Of a stretch of DNA of 64,000 bases, positions 25,317-34,714 are shown piece by piece. A program made the position numbers and the translations under genes. This stretch comes from Leifsonia sp. NPDC080035 (GTDB taxonomy: Bacteria > Actinomycetota > Actinomycetes > Actinomycetales > Microbacteriaceae), in assembly GCF_040050925.1 (NCBI RefSeq), contig NZ_CP157390.1, forward strand, positions 930,001 to 994,000. The letters run 5' to 3'. The stretch's first letter is position 1. Each line of letters starts with the position of its first letter. The notes beneath the pieces are model-generated. The model was not told the DNA's origin and did no database searches. It saw nothing but the letters and a program-made list of their open reading frames with translations.

Positions 25317-25588
25317 GGTCGCGGCATCCGATCGCCGATCGCGCTCTCGAGTTCACGAACACGCAACGCGGCGGCAAGCCTGGAATCGACGCCAAGCTTC
25401 GGGTACGCATTCGCCAAGTGCCGCTTGACGGTCCCGATCGCAATGTTGAGCGCCTCCGCGATACTGCGGTTCGTGTGCCCGTCCGCGAGGAGCAAGAGGA
25501 TCTCCCGTTCTCGCGCGGAGAGTGGGCGGCCAACCGGGCCCAGCCCCGACGTTGGGCCGGCATCATCCGGTTCGTGGTTCTCGAACAT
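25313..25588 (-). CDS. Small LuxR-type HTH regulator without sensor domain
   Basis: A 91-aa protein that is little more than a GerE/LuxR DNA-binding domain: LSAREREILLLLADGHTNRS followed by IAEALNIAIGTVKRHLANAY, with a 23-residue acidic N-terminal tail. No receiver or ligand domain is encoded. ATG 25588 is chosen because GAGGAG lies 4 nt upstream; ATG 25600 is an alternative adding four residues. It heads the adaptor/ABC operon with a GTGA overlap and presumably controls it. Confidence 0.8.
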   Translation of the reverse strand: MFENHEPDDAGPTSGLGPVGRPLSAREREILLLLADGHTNRSIAEALNIAIGTVKRHLANAYPKLGVDSRLAAALRVRELESAIGDRMPRP

Positions 25589-25642
25589 GTCGCTCCTCAT
25601 TCACGTCGCTTGACCCCATCGCGGAAGCGGTTGTGACGAGAG

Positions 25643-25670
25643 CATATAATATTCTAGATCTAAGTTCGAA
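25643..25670 (-). promoter_or_regulatory. AT-rich promoter region of the low-GC island
   Basis: The stretch CATATAATATTCTAGATC is the most AT-rich of the window and reads TATTAT/TATAAT on both strands, about 55 bp before the luxR-type start. A -10 box is convincing; a matching -35 was not. Confidence 0.5.
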
Positions 25671-25755
25671 GAGACATCCCGGCCCCGGAGCACGCAGCCG
25701 GCCGTTCAGGCCGGCGACATGTCGAGGCCCGGGGGTAACCCGCGGTCGCCCCGGC

Positions 25756-26373
25756 TCAGCCGGCGATCCCGACCGGCTGACGCACGGTCTCCGGTCGCCC
25801 CAGGCTCTCCAGCATCGCGTCGGCGAGGTCCGCTCGCGACACCGTGAAACCGCGCGGGACGCTGCCGCCGACCCTGGTGCGGTAGCGGCCGGTCGCCGCG
25901 CCGCCGGTGAGCATGGGCGGCCTGAACGCCGTCCAGGCCGAGCCCGAGGCCGCCAGTTCGTCCTCCATCGCGCGGAGGTCGTCGTAGACCGGGCGCAGGA
26001 TGCGACCGATCAGCGGCAGCGCGATGCGGCGGCTGATCAGGCTGTCGTCCGGTGGAGGCGGCGCGACGGGGGCGGCGCTGATCACGACGATGCGGTCCGG
26101 TTCCGCCGCCAGGATTAGCCGGGTCGCCGGCGCGGCCACCGGTGCGTCCTTCCGCGAGCGCGGTCCGATCGCCGAGAGGACGGCACCCGATCCCTCGATC
26201 GCGGAACGCAGCGCATCGGTGTCGGCGAAGTCGGGGATGACGCGCAGCTCGGCACGCGGATCCAGCTCCTGCGGCCTGCGCAGGACGGCCGTGACCGCGT
26301 CGCCGCGGTCGAGGGCCCGGGAGACGAGCAGGCGTCCGGTGCGGCCGCCTGCTCCGAAGATTGTCACTCGCAT
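25756..26373 (-). CDS. NmrA-like NAD(P)-binding protein
   Basis: A 205-aa atypical SDR. The N-terminus MRVTIFGAGGRTGRLLVSRA is a Rossmann GxxGxxG motif directly after the start, and FRPPMLTGG plus SRADLADAML fit the NAD(P)H-binding NmrA-like/flavin-reductase-like group. The YxxxK catalytic pair is not evident. A longer start at 26409 would overlap the divergent regulatory gap and is rejected. It diverges from a MarR gene, a frequent pairing for redox- or aromatic-responsive reductases. Confidence 0.8.
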   Translation of the reverse strand: MRVTIFGAGGRTGRLLVSRALDRGDAVTAVLRRPQELDPRAELRVIPDFADTDALRSAIEGSGAVLSAIGPRSRKDAPVAAPATRLILAAEPDRIVVISAAPVAPPPPDDSLISRRIALPLIGRILRPVYDDLRAMEDELAASGSAWTAFRPPMLTGGAATGRYRTRVGGSVPRGFTVSRADLADAMLESLGRPETVRQPVGIAG

Positions 26374-26406
26374 GTCGTCATAGTAAGTGATCGTCACAGT
26401 CATGTG

Positions 26407-26426
26407 CAATCATGCATTGGTACGAT
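26407..26426 (+). promoter_or_regulatory. MarR promoter with small dyad
   Basis: CAAT (26407) and ATTG (26416) form a short inverted repeat around CATGC, next to TACGAT (26421-26426) that lies 6 nt before the marR ATG. The layout suggests autoregulation, and control of the divergent NmrA-like gene, by the MarR protein. Confidence 0.4.
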
Positions 26427-26432
26427 ATCGGG

Positions 26433-26909
26433 ATGTCGTCGTCCGACTTCCCCGCGCTCGAGACGCGCGCGAGCTTCCTCCTCTCCCAGCTCGGCATGCA
26501 GAGCGCCCAGCGGTTCACGGCGGCGCTCGCGCCGCTCGGCATCACGCCCAACCGGTTCGGCGTCCTCGCGCACCTGGCGCGTCAGGAGGGCCGGACGCAG
26601 CAGGAGCTCGCGACGGCGCTCGGGCTGCACCGCAACTCGATGGTCGCGATGATCGACGACCTGGAGGAGCGCGGGCTCGTCGAGCGCAGGCGGCACCCGA
26701 ACGACCGGCGCGCGTACGCCATCCACCTCACCCCGGCGGCGCGCGATGTGCTGGCCGCCGGCGAGCGGCTCGCCGACGAGCAGGAGGAGGCGACGCTCGC
26801 CACCTTGGACGCCGCCGAACGCACGGCGCTCGTCGCGACCCTCACCAAGCTGGTCGCCGCCGCCGGTTACCGCGCAGGCGTCCACCCCGGCATCGACGGC
26901 GGCCACTGA
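26433..26909 (+). CDS. MarR family transcriptional regulator
   Basis: A 158-aa MarR protein. Its winged helix spans about residues 40-105 with TQQELATALGLHRNSMVAMI and the wing RRRHPNDRRAYAIHLT. ATG 26433 follows TACGAT by 6 nt; an ATG at 26412 lies upstream of that box and is therefore not used. It is divergent from the NmrA-like gene and probably regulates it. Confidence 0.85.
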   Translation: MSSSDFPALETRASFLLSQLGMQSAQRFTAALAPLGITPNRFGVLAHLARQEGRTQQELATALGLHRNSMVAMIDDLEERGLVERRRHPNDRRAYAIHLTPAARDVLAAGERLADEQEEATLATLDAAERTALVATLTKLVAAAGYRAGVHPGIDGGH

Positions 26910-26953
26910 CCCGCTGCCTGCCCGCGAAGCGCACAACCTCTAAGCTTGAAGCC

Positions 26954-28390
26954 GTGTCCAAAGTCTTGAGCAGTCTTCCCGTCGGTGAGCGAGTCGGCAT
27001 CGCGTTCTCGGGAGGTCTCGACACCTCCTGCGCGGTGGCCTGGATGCGCGAGAAGGGCGCCGTGCCCTGCACGTACACCGCCGACATCGGCCAGTATGAC
27101 GAGCCGAACATCGAGGCCGTCCCCGGCCGCGCCAAGGAGTACGGCGCCGAGGTTGCACGCCTCGTCGACGCCAAGCGCGCGCTGGTCGAGGAGGGCCTGA
27201 TCGCGCTGCAGTGCGGCGCCTTCCACATCCGCTCCGGCGGCAAGACGTACTTCAACACCACGCCGCTCGGCCGCGCGGTCACCGGGGTGATGCTGGTCCG
27301 CGCCATGATGGAGGACGACGTCGAGATCTGGGGCGACGGCTCCACCTACAAGGGCAACGACATCGAGCGGTTCTACCGCTACGGCCTCATCGCCAACCCG
27401 CGCCTGCGCATCTACAAGCCCTGGCTGGATGCGGCGTTCGTCGAGGAGCTCGGCGGCCGCAAGGAGATGAGCGAGTGGCTCGTCGCGCGCGGCTTCCCGT
27501 ACCGCGACGCCACCGAGAAGGCGTACTCGACCGACGCCAACATCTGGGGCGCGACCCACGAGGCCAAGCGCCTCGAGGAGCTGGACGCCGGCCTCGACAT
27601 CGTGGACCCGATCATGGGCGTCGCCGCTTGGCGCGAGGACGTCGAGGTCGCCCCGGAGACCGTGACCGTCCGCTACGAGGCGGGGCGCCCGGTCGCCCTG
27701 AACGGCGTCGAGTTCTCCGACCCGGTCGCGCTCGTGCTGGAGGCGAACGCGATCGGCGGCCGCCACGGTCTCGGCGCGTCCGACCAGATCGAGAACCGCA
27801 TCATCGAGGCCAAGAGCCGCGGCATCTACGAGGCCCCGGGCATGGCGCTGCTGCACATCGCCTACGAGCGCCTGCTCAACGCGATCCACAACGAGGACAC
27901 GGTCGCCAACTACCACAACGAGGGCCGCCGCCTCGGCCGCCTGATGTACGAGGGCCGCTGGCTCGACCCGCAGTCGCTGATGCTGCGCGAGTCGCTGCAG
28001 CGCTGGGTCGGCTCCGCCATCACCGGCGAGGTCACCCTGCGGCTGCGCCGCGGCGACGACTACACGATCCTCGACACCACGGGTCCCGCCCTCAGCTACC
28101 ACCCGGACAAGCTGTCGATGGAGCGGGTCGGCAACGCCGCGTTCGGCCCCTCCGACCGCATCGGCCAGCTGACCATGCGCAACCTGGACATCGCCGACTC
28201 GCGCTCGCGACTGGAGCAGTACGCCGCATCCGGCCTCATCGGCGGCCCGACCGGCGAGCTCGTCGGCGCACTGGAGGAGGGCAGCGCCCGCTCCATCCTG
28301 GAGCTGGACGTCACCCCGGTGGACGAGGAGCTGTCCCGCGAGATCGACGCGTCGAGCGAAGGCGCGGCCTTCGACTCCGGCACCGACTGA
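26954..28390 (+). CDS. argG: Argininosuccinate synthase
   Basis: A 478-aa enzyme joining citrulline and aspartate with ATP in arginine synthesis. The ATP loop is AFSGGLDTSCA (17-27). YTADIGQYDEPN, GDGSTYKGNDIERFYRYG and GRRLGRLMYEGRWLDPQS belong to the long (E. coli-like, type 2) form of ArgG rather than the roughly 400-aa form common in actinobacteria. GTG 26954 follows TAAGCT by 7 nt, so the transcript is probably leaderless. No other arg genes are nearby. Confidence 0.93.
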   Translation: MSKVLSSLPVGERVGIAFSGGLDTSCAVAWMREKGAVPCTYTADIGQYDEPNIEAVPGRAKEYGAEVARLVDAKRALVEEGLIALQCGAFHIRSGGKTYFNTTPLGRAVTGVMLVRAMMEDDVEIWGDGSTYKGNDIERFYRYGLIANPRLRIYKPWLDAAFVEELGGRKEMSEWLVARGFPYRDATEKAYSTDANIWGATHEAKRLEELDAGLDIVDPIMGVAAWREDVEVAPETVTVRYEAGRPVALNGVEFSDPVALVLEANAIGGRHGLGASDQIENRIIEAKSRGIYEAPGMALLHIAYERLLNAIHNEDTVANYHNEGRRLGRLMYEGRWLDPQSLMLRESLQRWVGSAITGEVTLRLRRGDDYTILDTTGPALSYHPDKLSMERVGNAAFGPSDRIGQLTMRNLDIADSRSRLEQYAASGLIGGPTGELVGALEEGSARSILELDVTPVDEELSREIDASSEGAAFDSGTD

Positions 28391-28404
28391 GCGCAGCGGA
28401 CACC

Positions 28405-28475
28405 GCGACTGACCCCGTTCGGCACGACTGACCCTGCGCGAGCAGGGGGCGAACGTACCGAACGGGGTCAGTCGC
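28405..28475. repeat. Long palindrome downstream of argG
   Basis: GCGACTGACCCCGTTCGG (28405-28422) pairs perfectly over 18 bp with its complement at 28458-28475. The 35-nt loop contains a direct copy of CGACTGACCC and a small CCCTGC/GCAGGG hairpin. It can end argG transcription, but the internal direct repeat gives it the structure of a repeat element. Confidence 0.7.
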
Positions 28476-28514
28476 GTGCGGCGGCACTGCGGCGGCCATA
28501 CGTACGATGAGCAG

Positions 28515-28949
28515 ATGGATCAGCACGACATCGAGGCGGCCGAGCACCGGCCCGAGAACTGGCCGCTCGGCCGGCTGCTCGGCGCCGCGTCCCGCGCGGT
28601 CGAGCGCGCCTGGGCTGACGCCCTCGAGGCCCGCGGCCTGACCCACGCCGGCCTCGTCGCGCTGCATTTGCTCGAGTCGGGATTCGACTCGCAGGCCGAC
28701 CTGGCCCGCCTCGCGCAGGTGGAGGCGCAGACGATGTCGCGCACTGTTGACCGGCTGGTGCGCGAGGGCCTGGTCACGCGCACGCCGGACCCGCTCGACC
28801 GCCGCCGTCACGTGCTCGCGGTCACCCCGGCCGGACGGAGCGCGTTCGAGGCCGTGCGCGGGCTCGAACAGGACGTCTTCCCGGCGGTCGACGACCCGGA
28901 GGCGCTGCGCGCCGCCCTCGTGCAGATCGTGCGATCCGCCCGCACGTAG
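28515..28949 (+). CDS. MarR family transcriptional regulator
   Basis: A 144-aa MarR protein with LARLAQVEAQTMSRTVDRLV as recognition region and the wing RTPDPLDRRRHVLAVT. TACGAT at 28503-28508 is 6 nt before ATG 28515, fixing the start; the earlier start at 28476 lies within the palindrome downstream of argG. Target unknown; it converges on the diacylglycerol kinase-like gene. Confidence 0.83.
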   Translation: MDQHDIEAAEHRPENWPLGRLLGAASRAVERAWADALEARGLTHAGLVALHLLESGFDSQADLARLAQVEAQTMSRTVDRLVREGLVTRTPDPLDRRRHVLAVTPAGRSAFEAVRGLEQDVFPAVDDPEALRAALVQIVRSART

Positions 28950-28952
28950 GCG

Positions 28953-29912
28953 TCAGTCCCGCGGCACGCGCACCCGCAGGGCTCCGGGGTCGATGTACGT
29001 GCGCATGGCGGAGGCACGGCCGAACAGGTCGCCGTCGAGCTCCACCTCCTCGGGTCGGCTCAGGCGCAGCACCAGTTCGCGGCCCTTCAGGTAGTTCATC
29101 GCCCGCACCTCGTGGTCGGCTCCCATCAGCCGCCGCCCGACCGAGGTGCGGCGCAGCACGCCGTTCTCCCAGAACACTTTGACGACGATGCGCAGCCAGC
29201 CGAGGAATCCCTCTGGCCGGAGGATCACGATGTCGAACTCGCCGTCGTCCACCGCCGCCTCCGGGAGCAGCAGGATGTTCGCGGGCAGCGACCCGCAGTT
29301 GCCGATCAGGATCGTGTGGGCGTGCACCGAGTGCACCCGGCCGCCGTCGAGCTGGTAGCGCATCCGCAGCTCGTTCTTGTCGCGCAGCACCGTGCCGATC
29401 GCCTTCACGTACGCGAGCCAGCCCGCCTTGGCCTTGAGGTCGTCGTCGGTGGCGGCGATCATCCTGGCGTCCATGCCCAGGCCGGCCATCACCAGGTACG
29501 CCCGGCGCTGGGTGGCGCCGTCGCCGTCCCGGATCTCCGCGACCCCGACGTCGATCGGACGGTCCGTGCCGTCGAACGCCGTGTCGAGGGCGTGCTCGAC
29601 GTCGTCCAGCGTCAAGTCGAGATTGCGGGCGAGCAGGTTGCCCGTGCCGGAGGGCAGCAGGGCCAGTGGTGTCTCGGTGCCGCGCAGTTCCTCGGCGACC
29701 GTGCGCACCGTGCCGTCACCGCCCGCGGCGATCACCACGTCGACGTCGCGCTCGAGGGCCTCTCGACTCTGGCCGGTTCCCGGATCGTCGACGGTCGTCT
29801 CGAGCCAGAGGGTGTCCTCCCAGCCGTGGCGCTTCTCCGCCGCCGTCAGGGCGGCGCGCAACGCCTCCGCGTCCACCTTCACCGGGTTGACCACGATCGC
29901 GGCCCTGCTCAT
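28953..29912 (-). CDS. Diacylglycerol/lipid kinase family protein
   Basis: A 319-aa DagK/YegS-type kinase. NPVKVDAEALR starts the catalytic domain, AAGGDGTVRTVAEEL holds the GGDGT nucleotide loop and LPSGTGNLLARNLDL follows as in the family. The C-terminal domain has VDVGVAEI and the ELDGD motif before the end. It probably phosphorylates diacylglycerol or a related lipid at the membrane surface. GGAGGGAG precedes the ATG. Confidence 0.88.
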   Translation of the reverse strand: MSRAAIVVNPVKVDAEALRAALTAAEKRHGWEDTLWLETTVDDPGTGQSREALERDVDVVIAAGGDGTVRTVAEELRGTETPLALLPSGTGNLLARNLDLTLDDVEHALDTAFDGTDRPIDVGVAEIRDGDGATQRRAYLVMAGLGMDARMIAATDDDLKAKAGWLAYVKAIGTVLRDKNELRMRYQLDGGRVHSVHAHTILIGNCGSLPANILLLPEAAVDDGEFDIVILRPEGFLGWLRIVVKVFWENGVLRRTSVGRRLMGADHEVRAMNYLKGRELVLRLSRPEEVELDGDLFGRASAMRTYIDPGALRVRVPRD

Positions 29913-30033
29913 CCGTCTCCCTCCGTCGATGCTGCCTGCGACAGTACGCCATGCCGGCTGAGGGGACGCACCCGCGCGACGATCCCGCCTGCGTTGATGA
30001 TGACGAAGAGTGAGTCGATGCTGCTATCCGCCG

Positions 30034-30071
30034 TGGATGAGCGCATCCATTCACCACTCACCAAGAGTGGT
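30034..30071 (-). terminator. Two hairpins behind the Ser/Thr kinase gene
   Basis: ACCACTC (30053) pairs with GAGTGGT over a 5-nt loop, followed (in minus direction) by TGGATG/CATCCA with a 4-nt loop at 30034-30049. They lie 8 bp after the kinase stop. Confidence 0.45.
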
Positions 30072-30078
30072 CGGCGCT

Positions 30079-31413
30079 CTAGCCGCCGCCCTTGCCCTTC
30101 CCCTTGCCGTTGCCGTTGTTCTTGCCCGGCCCCTTGTTGGGGTTGTCCTGCTGCGGCTTCGGCTGAGGTTGCTGCTGCTGCTGTTGTTGTTGCTGCTGAT
30201 CCGTCTGCTGCTGATCGGACGGTTGCGCGGGGGTGTCGGCCGGTGCGACCGTGGCCGGCGGCGCGACGACGGACGGCGTCGGCCGAGGCGTCGTGTCGCC
30301 GGAGGCAGGGATGGGCCCGGGCGAGAGGATGCTGCCGAGCGAGAAGGCGAGCCCGACGACCGCGGCGGCGGCGCTCGTCACCAGCACCGCATCCAGGGTG
30401 TGCCGCCTGCGCCGGGACCGGGTCACGCCGCGGTCCCGCACCGCCGCCGTCGGCCCCGTCGCCCCGGCAGCATCGGCCGCGGCAGCACGGCCCACGGCAG
30501 CACCCGCGGCAGCACCGCCTATGGCGGTCATCGCGACCGTGGGCACCGTGCCCGCAGGCACCGTCGTCGCCGGCTCCGGCTCCCAGCCGGCGAGCTGCGG
30601 CGCGAGCTCGCGCGCCATGATCGCCACCTCGACCGCCGTCGGGCGGATGCCGGGCTCCCGGGTGGTCATCGCCCCGAGCAGCCCTCGCCAGTCCTCCGGA
30701 AGGCTCGCCGGGATGCGCGGGTCGCGCGCCGCGCGCGCCGAGACCGCCTCCACCGGGCTGCCTGGGTACTCGCGGACGCCGGTCAGCGATTCCAGCACCA
30801 CGAGCCCGAGCGCGTAGATGTCCGCCGACGGGCCCGGCTCGCCGCCGAGCCCCTGCTCGGGGCTCAGGTAGCCCGCCGTCCCGATCACGGTGCCGGCGGT
30901 GGTGAGCCGTTCGGTGCCGAGCAGGTGCGCGATCCCGAAGTCGGCCAGCTTCACGATCGGGCGCCCGCCGGGGATGCCGGAGTCCGCGAGCAGGATGTTC
31001 GCCGGCTTGAGGTCCCGGTGCACCATCCCCGCGCCGTGGACCACCGCGAGCGCCTCCGCGATGCTCTCGGCGACGACCGCTGCGTCCTCGGCCGGCAGCG
31101 GTCCGCGCTCGAGGCGGGTGCGGAGATCCTCGCCTGCCACGAGCTCCATTACCAGCAGGCTCGGGGTGGTGTCGCCCTCCGCGGCGAGGTGCGCGTCGTG
31201 CAGCGTGACCAGATTCGGGTGGCTGAGTCGGCCGAGCAGTGTCGCCTCCGCCCGGCGGCGGGCGTCGTCGGTCGCCGTGCCCGGCGCGAAGAGCTTCAGC
31301 GCGACGGTGCGCTCGAGGTTCCGGTCGTACGCGCGGTAGACCGTCGCCATGCCCCCGCGGCCGAGCCGCTCGCGCAGCTCGTAGCGGTCGAGGTACAGGG
31401 AGGTGTCATCCAC
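30079..31413 (-). CDS. Membrane Ser/Thr protein kinase with glutamine-rich tail
   Basis: A 444-aa Hanks-type kinase: glycine loop GRGGMATV (18-25), Lys40, catalytic HRDLKPAN (Asp134), DFG (158-160) and the GTAGYLSPEQ activation segment end. After an Ala-rich linker a single membrane helix (about 340-362) leads to an extracellular tail that is Pro/Thr-rich, then ten consecutive Gln (406-415), then Asn/Gly/Lys-rich to the end. There are no PASTA domains. Start GTG 31413 is set by TATGCT 6 nt upstream; the frame stays open to 31998 but without coding sense. Confidence 0.88.
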   Translation of the reverse strand: MDDTSLYLDRYELRERLGRGGMATVYRAYDRNLERTVALKLFAPGTATDDARRRAEATLLGRLSHPNLVTLHDAHLAAEGDTTPSLLVMELVAGEDLRTRLERGPLPAEDAAVVAESIAEALAVVHGAGMVHRDLKPANILLADSGIPGGRPIVKLADFGIAHLLGTERLTTAGTVIGTAGYLSPEQGLGGEPGPSADIYALGLVVLESLTGVREYPGSPVEAVSARAARDPRIPASLPEDWRGLLGAMTTREPGIRPTAVEVAIMARELAPQLAGWEPEPATTVPAGTVPTVAMTAIGGAAAGAAVGRAAAADAAGATGPTAAVRDRGVTRSRRRRHTLDAVLVTSAAAAVVGLAFSLGSILSPGPIPASGDTTPRPTPSVVAPPATVAPADTPAQPSDQQQTDQQQQQQQQQQPQPKPQQDNPNKGPGKNNGNGKGKGKGGG

Positions 31414-31419
31414 CACGCG

Positions 31420-31425
31420 AGCATA
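31420..31425 (-). promoter_or_regulatory. -10 box fixing the kinase start
   Basis: TATGCT on the minus strand ends 6 nt before GTG 31413, the same spacing seen at many other genes here, indicating a leaderless mRNA. Confidence 0.55.
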
Positions 31426-31509
31426 CGCGCGCCGGCTGATGCCGTGAATCCGCCGACAGTCCTGTTCACCCCGTTGCAGCCGTGCCCGCCTCGGGCATGA
31501 CTGAGAGGA

Positions 31510-32010
31510 GTGAACGAGGTACCGGAACCGCCGGGAGTGCTCGAGGCGCTCCAGGTCTACCGCGCGGCCGAGGCCGCCATGCGCCGCCGGACCGGCGCCG
31601 CTCTGGGCATCGGCGACAACGACCTGCTCGCGTTGCGGCTGCTCCTCGACAACACCGCGGCCGGCCGTCCGACCGCCCTGAAGGACGTCGGTACCTATCT
31701 CGGCATCTCCAGCGCCTCGACGACGGCACTCGTCGACCGGCTGGAGCGCGGCGGGTTCGTGAAGCGTCAGCCCAGCCCGTCCGACGGACGCTCGACCGTC
31801 ATCGTCCCGACGCCCTCGGCGATCGGCGACACCGGCCCCCTGCTCGCCGCCGCCAACGAGGAGCTCGCGGCCGCGACCGCCGACCTCAGCCCCGACGAGG
31901 CGGCCACCGTCACGCGCTTCCTCACGAAAATGCGCGAGACCGTGGACCGGATCTCGGACGGACGACACGCGAATAGGCCGAAACCGCCGCTGAGTCAAGG
32001 GGATTCCTAG
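31510..32010 (+). CDS. MarR family transcriptional regulator
   Basis: A 166-aa MarR-type protein with LKDVGTYLGISSASTTALVD as recognition region and the wing KRQPSPSDGRSTVIV. GTG 31510 is the first credible start; GAGAGGA lies immediately before it. It precedes two genes for tiny membrane proteins and may regulate them through the ACAAC/GTTGT dyad that begins at its own stop codon. Confidence 0.78.
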   Translation: MNEVPEPPGVLEALQVYRAAEAAMRRRTGAALGIGDNDLLALRLLLDNTAAGRPTALKDVGTYLGISSASTTALVDRLERGGFVKRQPSPSDGRSTVIVPTPSAIGDTGPLLAAANEELAAATADLSPDEAATVTRFLTKMRETVDRISDGRHANRPKPPLSQGDS

Positions 32011-32032
32011 ACAACCGAAACAGTTGTTGTCT
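32009..32032 (+). promoter_or_regulatory. Inverted repeat before the small membrane protein genes
   Basis: AGACAAC (32009-32015) and GTTGTCT (32026-32032) form a 7-bp inverted repeat, and the tighter ACAAC-N7-GTTGT is also possible. Size and position suit a MarR operator. Confidence 0.45.
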
Positions 32033-32061
32033 GGGGCGCGTCAAGGAAAGGACACCCCTTC

Positions 32062-32226
32062 ATGAACATCCTGCTCATCATCGTCGCGATCATCGCGATC
32101 ATCCTGCTGCTGACCGGCGGCTTCGTGCAGTCCTTGAACTTCCTCCTCTGGGTAGGCATCATCCTGCTCGTTCTCGCCGTGATCGTCTGGCTGGTACGGC
32201 TGCTCACCGGCAGCCGTCGGGTTTAG
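32062..32226 (+). CDS. 54-aa hydrophobic membrane protein
   Basis: A very short ORF starting MNILLIIVAIIAIILLLTGG, with two hydrophobic helices separated by VQSLN and a basic end (LLTGSRRV). AAGGAAAGGA is upstream of the ATG. It lies 12 bp before the DUF6458-like gene and is surely co-transcribed. Similar tiny hydrophobic proteins are widespread in actinobacteria, with unknown function, often in envelope-stress contexts. Confidence 0.75.
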   Translation: MNILLIIVAIIAIILLLTGGFVQSLNFLLWVGIILLVLAVIVWLVRLLTGSRRV

Positions 32227-32238
32227 AGGAGGCCTCAC

Positions 32239-32493
32239 ATGAGCCTCGGCGCGGGAATCTTCCTCTTCGTGATCGGAGCGATCCTCGCGTTCGCCCTCAA
32301 CGTCCAGGTGACCTGGATCGACCTCCACCTCGTCGGCTACATCCTGATGGTCGCCGGCGTCGTGGGGATCATCCTCGGGATCATCCTGCTGACGCGCCGG
32401 CGCCGCTCGGTCGCAACGACGCACACGTCGGTGGACCCCGCGACCGGTGACCGCGTCACCCGTCGCACCAGCGGGGACGACGACATCATCTGA
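32239..32493 (+). CDS. DUF6458-like small membrane protein
   Basis: An 84-aa protein with two membrane helices (MSLGAGIFLFVIGAILAFAL and a second around 30-52) followed by a charged cytoplasmic tail ending RRTSGDDDII. This layout, including the helix pair joined by VTWIDLHLVGY, matches the actinobacterial DUF6458 family. AGAGGAGG precedes the ATG. Function unknown. Confidence 0.8.
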   Translation: MSLGAGIFLFVIGAILAFALNVQVTWIDLHLVGYILMVAGVVGIILGIILLTRRRRSVATTHTSVDPATGDRVTRRTSGDDDII

Positions 32494-32501
32494 TCCGTAC
32501 G

Positions 32502-32549
32502 ACACAGAGAAGCGGCCCGCGTCATCCGACGCGGGCCGCTTCTCTGTGT
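32502..32549 (+). terminator. Strong hairpin terminator
   Basis: A perfect 22-bp stem with a 4-nt ATCC loop, 9 bp after the DUF6458-like stop. It ends the plus-strand unit and, read from the other side, can also stop transcription arriving from the ctaD operon. Confidence 0.85.
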
Positions 32550-32601
32550 GCGTCACCGTCGCCGCCCATGACCGACCGGCTGATCCTGTGGGGAGGACGC
32601 T

Positions 32602-32846
32602 TCAGAAGGGGAGGGGGAGCATGCAAGCGGCGACGATCGCGAGGACGGCGGCGCTGATTCCTGCCACTCCCCACATCGAGCGGCGACGGTCGGCGGGGGT
32701 GTCGCCCCAGACCGCCGCCGCCGCGCAGACGCGATCCGCCTCGGACACGACCTCCGCCGTTCCGGGCAGTCGCAGGTCGAGGGCGCCGCGCTCGGCCTGG
32801 CGCCGGATGCGCGTGGCCTCCTCGAACGTCATCACCGTGACGCTGG

Positions 32847-32850
<4 letters not shown>
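32602..32850 (-). CDS. 82-aa tail-anchored membrane protein coupled to ctaD
   Basis: Its ATG 32850 overlaps the ctaD stop (ATGA), so it is translated from the same mRNA. The protein has a soluble, charged N-terminal half (EEATRIRRQAERGALDL) and one hydrophobic helix at about 59-78 near the C-terminus. It does not resemble the actinobacterial oxidase subunit IV, but its position suggests an accessory or assembly role for this oxidase. The frame continues upstream inside ctaD as a shadow only. Confidence 0.7.
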
Positions 32851-34580
<1,730 letters not shown>

Positions 34581-34680
34581 GGGTGTCCTTCCGCTCGCTC
34601 GATTCTCTGCGGGGAACGCGCGGCCCGAGGGCGAAAAGTGCCGTAAAAAATATCAGCGATGGAATTCATCCGGCACTCCC

Positions 34681-34695
34681 TCTACACTGCGTAGA
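34681..34695. promoter_or_regulatory. Dyad over the promoter of the regulator divergent from ctaD
   Basis: TCTAC-ACTGC-GTAGA is a perfect 5+5 bp inverted repeat that overlaps TACACT, a likely -10 of the plus-strand regulator. It lies in the 134-bp divergent gap and could serve autoregulation. Confidence 0.5.
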
Positions 34696-34714
34696 AGAAC
34701 CGGAGAGGAACGCC

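Noticed and set aside
20231..25670. Prophage or integrative element for the low-GC island
   Set aside because: No integrase, transposase, terminal repeats or tRNA attachment site were seen; only base composition suggests transfer.
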